From Verrucomicrobiota bacterium (GTDB lineage Bacteria > Verrucomicrobiota > Verrucomicrobiia > Opitutales > Opitutaceae): a stretch of DNA of 64,000 nucleotides. Position 1 is the first letter of the stretch, and each line of letters opens with the position of its first letter. Of the stretch, positions 60,738 through 64,000 are shown one piece after another. Below the pieces are notes generated by a model that saw nothing but the letters and a program-made list of their open reading frames with translations, was not told where the DNA came from and searched no databases. Location of the stretch: assembly GCA_003641745.1 (NCBI GenBank), contig QNAI01000003.1:22836-86835 (forward strand). The letters run 5' to 3'. Made by a program: the position numbers and the translations under genes.

Positions 60738-61802
60738 GTGGCCAAATCCAATAGCAAGCCCGCAATTCATCCACATCGGAAGATCGAGCTGGAGCTCAGG
60801 CACATGCTCACCGATGAGAAGTTCACGCCGCACAGCGCCTTTCTGTCCGAGGTTGAGCTGTGCGAGCGATTCAAGGTGAACGTGGCGACCGCCCGCAAAG
60901 CGGTGCGCAACCTGGAGGAGGAGGGCTTGCTCTACAAGATCCACCGAAAGGGTACCTTTGTCTCTCCCCCGTCCAGGAACAAACTGATCCTGTTCGTGAC
61001 CACCTCACGCAGCTTTTCGACCGTGGGGCGTGTGACCCCGGTTGCCTCGAAGTATCCGACCTTTCAGTGGCTCGAACTGCCGGTGGATGATCTGCGACCG
61101 ATCATGGCGGATATCCGGCATGTGTTTCCCCGACTGAAGGGAGTGTTATTCGTTCGTGATCTCCCGGGTTGTATCGATGTGATCCGAGGGGTCCAGACGC
61201 AGGGGATTCCCACCTTTTTTTATGGTTCCGAGGCGCATACGCCGTTCCTCGATATGACCCACTCCCTTCTCTACCGGGAATCCGAGATGTCCGCCATGGT
61301 CATGGATCACCTGAAGGCGTGCGGATGCAGGAATATCGGATTTCTTGGGACGGATGAACTTGTGGTGTTCAGCGCCCGGCACGAGTTCTTCCGCAAGTGG
61401 ATGGGTGAGAACGGATTTCAGATCAAACTCGCCAATGTGATCAATCTTCCCCGGGAGATATTGTTCGATCCGCGGAAAAGTTTCGATGAAGTGAGTAGGC
61501 GTCTCAAGGCCAAGGACTTCGATGCGGATGGCATTTTCTGCGCCAACGAAAACTGTTCAGCTGTATTCGTTCAGGCTGCGACCGCTTTGGGAATCAAGAT
61601 ACCGACCCGTATGAAGGTGGCTGGAATTGAGGACGATGGGATTATAACTGAGCGAATCTACCCTCAGCCGACCTCGGTTCGTATTCCTTTTGACGAGGAT
61701 GTCAGGGAGTCCTTCAGGATCCTGACCGAACTCATCGATGATGATGAGGCCATCACCCGCAGGTGGAGCAAGCACTACCTGATCAAGCGCCAGAGCACCT
61801 GA
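60738..61802 (+). CDS. GntR-type HTH / LacI-like sensor transcription regulator
   Basis: 354 residues. N-terminal winged HTH of the GntR kind (residues ~12-78: LRHMLTDEKFTPHSAFLSEVELCERFKVNVATARKAVRNLEEEGLLYKIHRKGTFV) joined to a periplasmic-binding-like sensor of the LacI/GalR kind (KLILFVTTSRSFS..., IGFLGTDELVVFSARHEFF, FDADGIFCANENC, VAGIEDDGIITERIYPQPTSVRIP). AraR of B. subtilis has this build. Start is GTG at 60738. It converges on the isomerase-dehydrogenase pair downstream, a plausible target. Confidence 0.85.
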   Translation: MAKSNSKPAIHPHRKIELELRHMLTDEKFTPHSAFLSEVELCERFKVNVATARKAVRNLEEEGLLYKIHRKGTFVSPPSRNKLILFVTTSRSFSTVGRVTPVASKYPTFQWLELPVDDLRPIMADIRHVFPRLKGVLFVRDLPGCIDVIRGVQTQGIPTFFYGSEAHTPFLDMTHSLLYRESEMSAMVMDHLKACGCRNIGFLGTDELVVFSARHEFFRKWMGENGFQIKLANVINLPREILFDPRKSFDEVSRRLKAKDFDADGIFCANENCSAVFVQAATALGIKIPTRMKVAGIEDDGIITERIYPQPTSVRIPFDEDVRESFRILTELIDDDEAITRRWSKHYLIKRQST

Positions 61803-61826
61803 TGGATTGAGCTACGGTCCGAACGG

Positions 61827-61878
61827 GGGGTCATTGCTCATATTGTGCATGCCAATGCACGATATGTGCTTTGACCCC
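61827..61878 (+). repeat. Hairpin repeat, copy 15 (52 bp)
   Basis: Arms GCTCATATTG and ACGATATGTGC, close to the copy at 20937; preceded by GGTCCGAACGG. Lies between converging genes. Confidence 0.9.
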
Positions 61879-61920
61879 TTCGAATGGTCAGAGGTCAGAA
61901 GTCAGGACCCCTTTGCACGG

Positions 61921-62676
61921 TCAAACGCGCGACAGCCACTCCCGCAATGTGGCCGCGTCGGCCACCATGCGCTCGGGATCGTCGTCGGCGACAAATTCGA
62001 GTGAGGCAAACAGGTCGCCGCATTTCGAAACCTTGGCCAGGTAGGCGGCCCAGGCCTCTGAACCGTCCGCCAGCGGCAGGCGTTCCCGGGTCTTTCCGTC
62101 CCAGTGGAAGACGTGCAGCCCGATCAGGCGGGGCAGGGCGGTATCCATATCAGCAAGACTGAACTCGGTCGGCTGGAGATTACGGGGCTGCCAGAAGGTC
62201 AGGAAATTCGGATGGTCGACCGCCTGGAACAGTCGCTCGGCTGAGTCCGCCGTATCGGTCAGGGTATTGGCGTGCCACTCACAGGCGATTCTGACGCCCG
62301 CTTCTGCGGCCAGTTCAGCCACCCGTCGACCGTCCTTTGCCACCGCTTCACGGGTGGCGGGATCCGCGGAGTCCGATCCCTCCCTGCCGGTCCAGACCCT
62401 CAGGATATTCGTTCCCAGGGCCCTGGTCGTTTCGAGGATCGCCTCGAAGGGGCCGGAATCCTCTTGCCCGAGTCGGTAATAGGAGCCGTAAGCGGATACC
62501 TCCAGGCCCGCATCGAGGGTCATGCGGCCGATCGCCATCGCATTCGCACGGTCGTTCGGGGGCACATGAACGTCGCCACCCCATTCGATTCCTTCGAGCT
62601 CTGATCGGCTGGCGAGGGAGAGGATCTCCCGGGCGGACAGGTTGCGGAAGGTGACAGAAAGGAGTCCTGATTTCAT
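61921..62676 (-). CDS. Sugar phosphate isomerase/epimerase family TIM-barrel protein
   Basis: 251 residues of the xylose-isomerase-like/AP-endonuclease-2 barrel: LEGIEWGGDVHVPP near residue 27, NILRVWTGREGS near 90, VRIACEWHANTL near 127 (Glu ligand), TFWQPRNLQ and LIGLHVFHWDG, ASLEFVADDDPERM with late Glu. Divalent metal-dependent isomerase or epimerase on a sugar or sugar derivative; substrate unknown. It lies 18 bases after the 2-hydroxyacid dehydrogenase gene on the same strand. Confidence 0.82.
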   Translation of the reverse strand: MKSGLLSVTFRNLSAREILSLASRSELEGIEWGGDVHVPPNDRANAMAIGRMTLDAGLEVSAYGSYYRLGQEDSGPFEAILETTRALGTNILRVWTGREGSDSADPATREAVAKDGRRVAELAAEAGVRIACEWHANTLTDTADSAERLFQAVDHPNFLTFWQPRNLQPTEFSLADMDTALPRLIGLHVFHWDGKTRERLPLADGSEAWAAYLAKVSKCGDLFASLEFVADDDPERMVADAATLREWLSRV

Positions 62677-62694
62677 TGTGTGGTGGGTGAAAAA

Positions 62695-63705
62695 TCAGGC
62701 CATGATCGCGGCCTGTTCCCGAGTCAGTTCATAACAGAGAGGTTGCCCGGCCAGAAACCGCTTCAATTCGTCGGCCATGAAACGCCCCATTCTTGTGCAT
62801 TCGGGTCCCATCGAACCGGCGATATGCGGCGTCAGGGTGACGTTCGGCAATTCCTGAAGCCTGCGGTATTCGGCGTCGGTCGCCACTTCGGTCACATCCA
62901 GTACGGCCCAGAGATCGGGTCGCCGGTTGAGAACGTCGATCATTTCACCGTGCCGGACAACCGCGCTTCGGGCGGTATTGATGAAGGTCGCATTCTGTTT
63001 CATCGATGACAGGAGGTCACCGGTGATCATCCCCTGGGTTTCGGGCAGGTCGGGTGTGTGCAGGGAGACGACATCCGAGTGCTCGAAGACATCCTCCAGG
63101 GAACACAGTTCGAGGTCGAGGCGGGCCGCGTCATCGTCAGACGCATACGGATCATAGGCGATGACCCGGACATCAAGGGACTGCAGAAACTGTCGGACGA
63201 GGCGGCCAATGGTACCGAGTGATATCAGGCCGACCGTGCTGCCGTAATTCCCGGCACAGGCGACCATACCGTGAGCGTCCCATCCTGAAATGCGGGCCGA
63301 GCCCGGCGCCTTGCATGCGGCGTTGAACTGCCAGCCCGCCTTGAGCCCGAAGATGATCTGAGAAAGAGTGTATTCCGCCACCGGGATCGCGTTGGCAGGT
63401 CCAGCCGTGGTGATCGGGATATTCCGGGCCCAGAATTCCTCCCTCATGAACGTACGGACCGAGCCGGCCCCATGGAAGAATGCTTTCAGGTTGGGGGCCG
63501 CCTCGAGAAAATCCGCGTCCAGTACCGGAGCGCCCCAACCGGAAAAAATCATGTCCACATCCCCGAGCAACGAAGGATTCGCCCGGATCGATACAGGTGT
63601 CTGCTGGGGCGCTATGATCGTGACCAGACCGGCGATCTCCTCCTGTACCTCAGGCGGATAGATGCGTTCGAACGCCTCGGTGTTCAGGACATAAAGACCA
63701 TTCAT
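62695..63705 (-). CDS. D-isomer-specific 2-hydroxyacid dehydrogenase
   Basis: 336 residues. NAD-binding domain with YGSTVGLISLGTIGRLVRQFL (residues ~153-173), catalytic Arg in INTARSAVVRHGEM, VTEVATDAEYR (Glu region) and LTPHIAGSMGPE with the His. The first 110 residues form the substrate domain (FSGWGAPVLDADFLEAAPNLK). Oxidises or reduces a 2-hydroxy/2-keto acid. Forms a two-gene unit with the TIM-barrel isomerase, in the style of inositol/sugar-acid gene sets of Verrucomicrobiota. Confidence 0.9.
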   Translation of the reverse strand: MNGLYVLNTEAFERIYPPEVQEEIAGLVTIIAPQQTPVSIRANPSLLGDVDMIFSGWGAPVLDADFLEAAPNLKAFFHGAGSVRTFMREEFWARNIPITTAGPANAIPVAEYTLSQIIFGLKAGWQFNAACKAPGSARISGWDAHGMVACAGNYGSTVGLISLGTIGRLVRQFLQSLDVRVIAYDPYASDDDAARLDLELCSLEDVFEHSDVVSLHTPDLPETQGMITGDLLSSMKQNATFINTARSAVVRHGEMIDVLNRRPDLWAVLDVTEVATDAEYRRLQELPNVTLTPHIAGSMGPECTRMGRFMADELKRFLAGQPLCYELTREQAAIMA

Positions 63706-63841
63706 GGGTTTGTGCAGGACTGAGTGTTAGAGAGGAGGGGATTCCAGGAAGCGTCTACTGTACAGCAGCGATCGTCCTGCGAGTCAAGACCGAGGTCAGA
63801 AACGGGGTCACATCTTGACTCTTGACAACTCGATCAGGAAC

Positions 63842-63905
63842 GGGGTCACGCCTTGACTCTTGACAACTCGACTGGACGAGTTGTCAAGAGTCAAGACGTG
63901 ACCCC
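63842..63905. repeat. Hairpin with GGGGTCA/TGACCCC ends and CTTGACTCTTGACAACTCG arms
   Basis: Arms of about 28 bases, complementary apart from one bulge on each side, around the loop ACTGGA. A truncated left half of the same element stands just before it at 63813-63841. Third palindrome type in the window with these end heptamers. Confidence 0.85.
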
Positions 63906-64000
63906 TTACGAGTGACCCCTTACGAGTGACCCCTTACGAGTGACCCCTTACGAGTGACCCCTTACGAGTGACCCCTTACGAGTGACCCCTTACGAGTGAC
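63899..64000 (+). repeat. 14-base tandem repeat, unit TTACGAGTGACCCC
   Basis: About seven head-to-tail copies that begin with the right end of the preceding hairpin and run off the window. Each unit contains TGACCCC, so it looks like amplification of the hairpin's terminus. The remaining part of 63706-63812 shows nothing else. Confidence 0.9.

Noticed and set aside
63899..64000. 14-base tandem array considered as a CRISPR or centromere-like (iteron) array.
   Set aside because: No spacers, and it grows directly out of a hairpin end; no replication or partition gene is near.

Overview
The window looks like a chromosomal piece of a GC-rich Gram-negative bacterium of the Verrucomicrobiota, most likely close to the Opitutales. 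Pointers are a TonB-dependent receptor whose mature start resembles those of Opitutaceae, a DUF3450/ExbB/ExbD/TPR energising operon, lipid A (LpxB) and lipoprotein-export (LolCD) genes, a secreted Ig-domain protein with the duplicated C-terminal beta domain common in that phylum, and mostly leaderless-looking starts without Shine-Dalgarno sequences. This placement is inference from gene content; no rRNA or complete marker set is present.

Layout. 0-5.3 kb: end of a DUF502 membrane protein, a SNF2 helicase, a TonB-dependent receptor. 5.6-10.8 kb: a minus-strand operon of NCS2 purine/pyrimidine permease, a double-domain GTP cyclohydrolase II-like protein and a SIS protein, with a divergent amidohydrolase. 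10.8-15.4 kb: DUF3450, long ExbB/TolQ, two ExbD and a TPR protein. 16-18.7 kb: ABC importer of the SsuBC/THI5 type. 18.7-26.5 kb: AMP nucleosidase, PhoD-like phosphatase, LipA, LysS, LolC, LolD, Gfo/Idh/MocA. 26.8-32 kb: Ig-domain protein, then a compact DUF3570-ApbE-TlpA-DUF4266 operon. 32.2-35.6 kb: LpxB, HemA, a CcsA/HemX-like protein, a tiny basic ORF. 36-46.8 kb: sugar-acid region with UxaE, two LacI regulators, a LarA homologue, Gnd, HAD, PPi-type phosphofructokinase, an SDR mannonate/fructuronate oxidoreductase and an orphan THI5-like binding protein. 47-63.7 kb: histone-like protein with an HTH tail, class IV aminotransferase, MoeB-rhodanese, ManC, RuvX, TruA, ComF, AccD, FolC, a mobile mystery A/B (HTH/Fic) pair, MidA methyltransferase, CtpA protease, TsaD, a GntR/LacI chimeric regulator, a TIM-barrel isomerase and a 2-hydroxyacid dehydrogenase.

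Repeats dominate the intergenic space. About fifteen copies (full or partial) of a ~53-bp hairpin lie between genes, singly or as direct/inverted clusters. Their ends and apical loop are constant, while the middle stem differs between copies but stays self-complementary. Two other GGGGTCA/TGACCCC-bounded palindromes (39.8 kb, 63.8 kb) look related in their ends only. Two copies of an AT-rich element with a CACAGAGGACACAGAG inverted repeat bracket 35.8-41.6 kb.

The most interesting functional leads are: (1) the covarying hairpin family; (2) the DUF3570 operon, where the porin-like protein carries a DxxSGAT flavinylation motif and its own ApbE is the next gene; (3) the LarA-SDR-Gnd-UxaE set, which suggests a uronate/gluconate route feeding 6-phosphogluconate; (4) a GTP cyclohydrolase II tandem fusion whose second copy lacks the zinc ligands.
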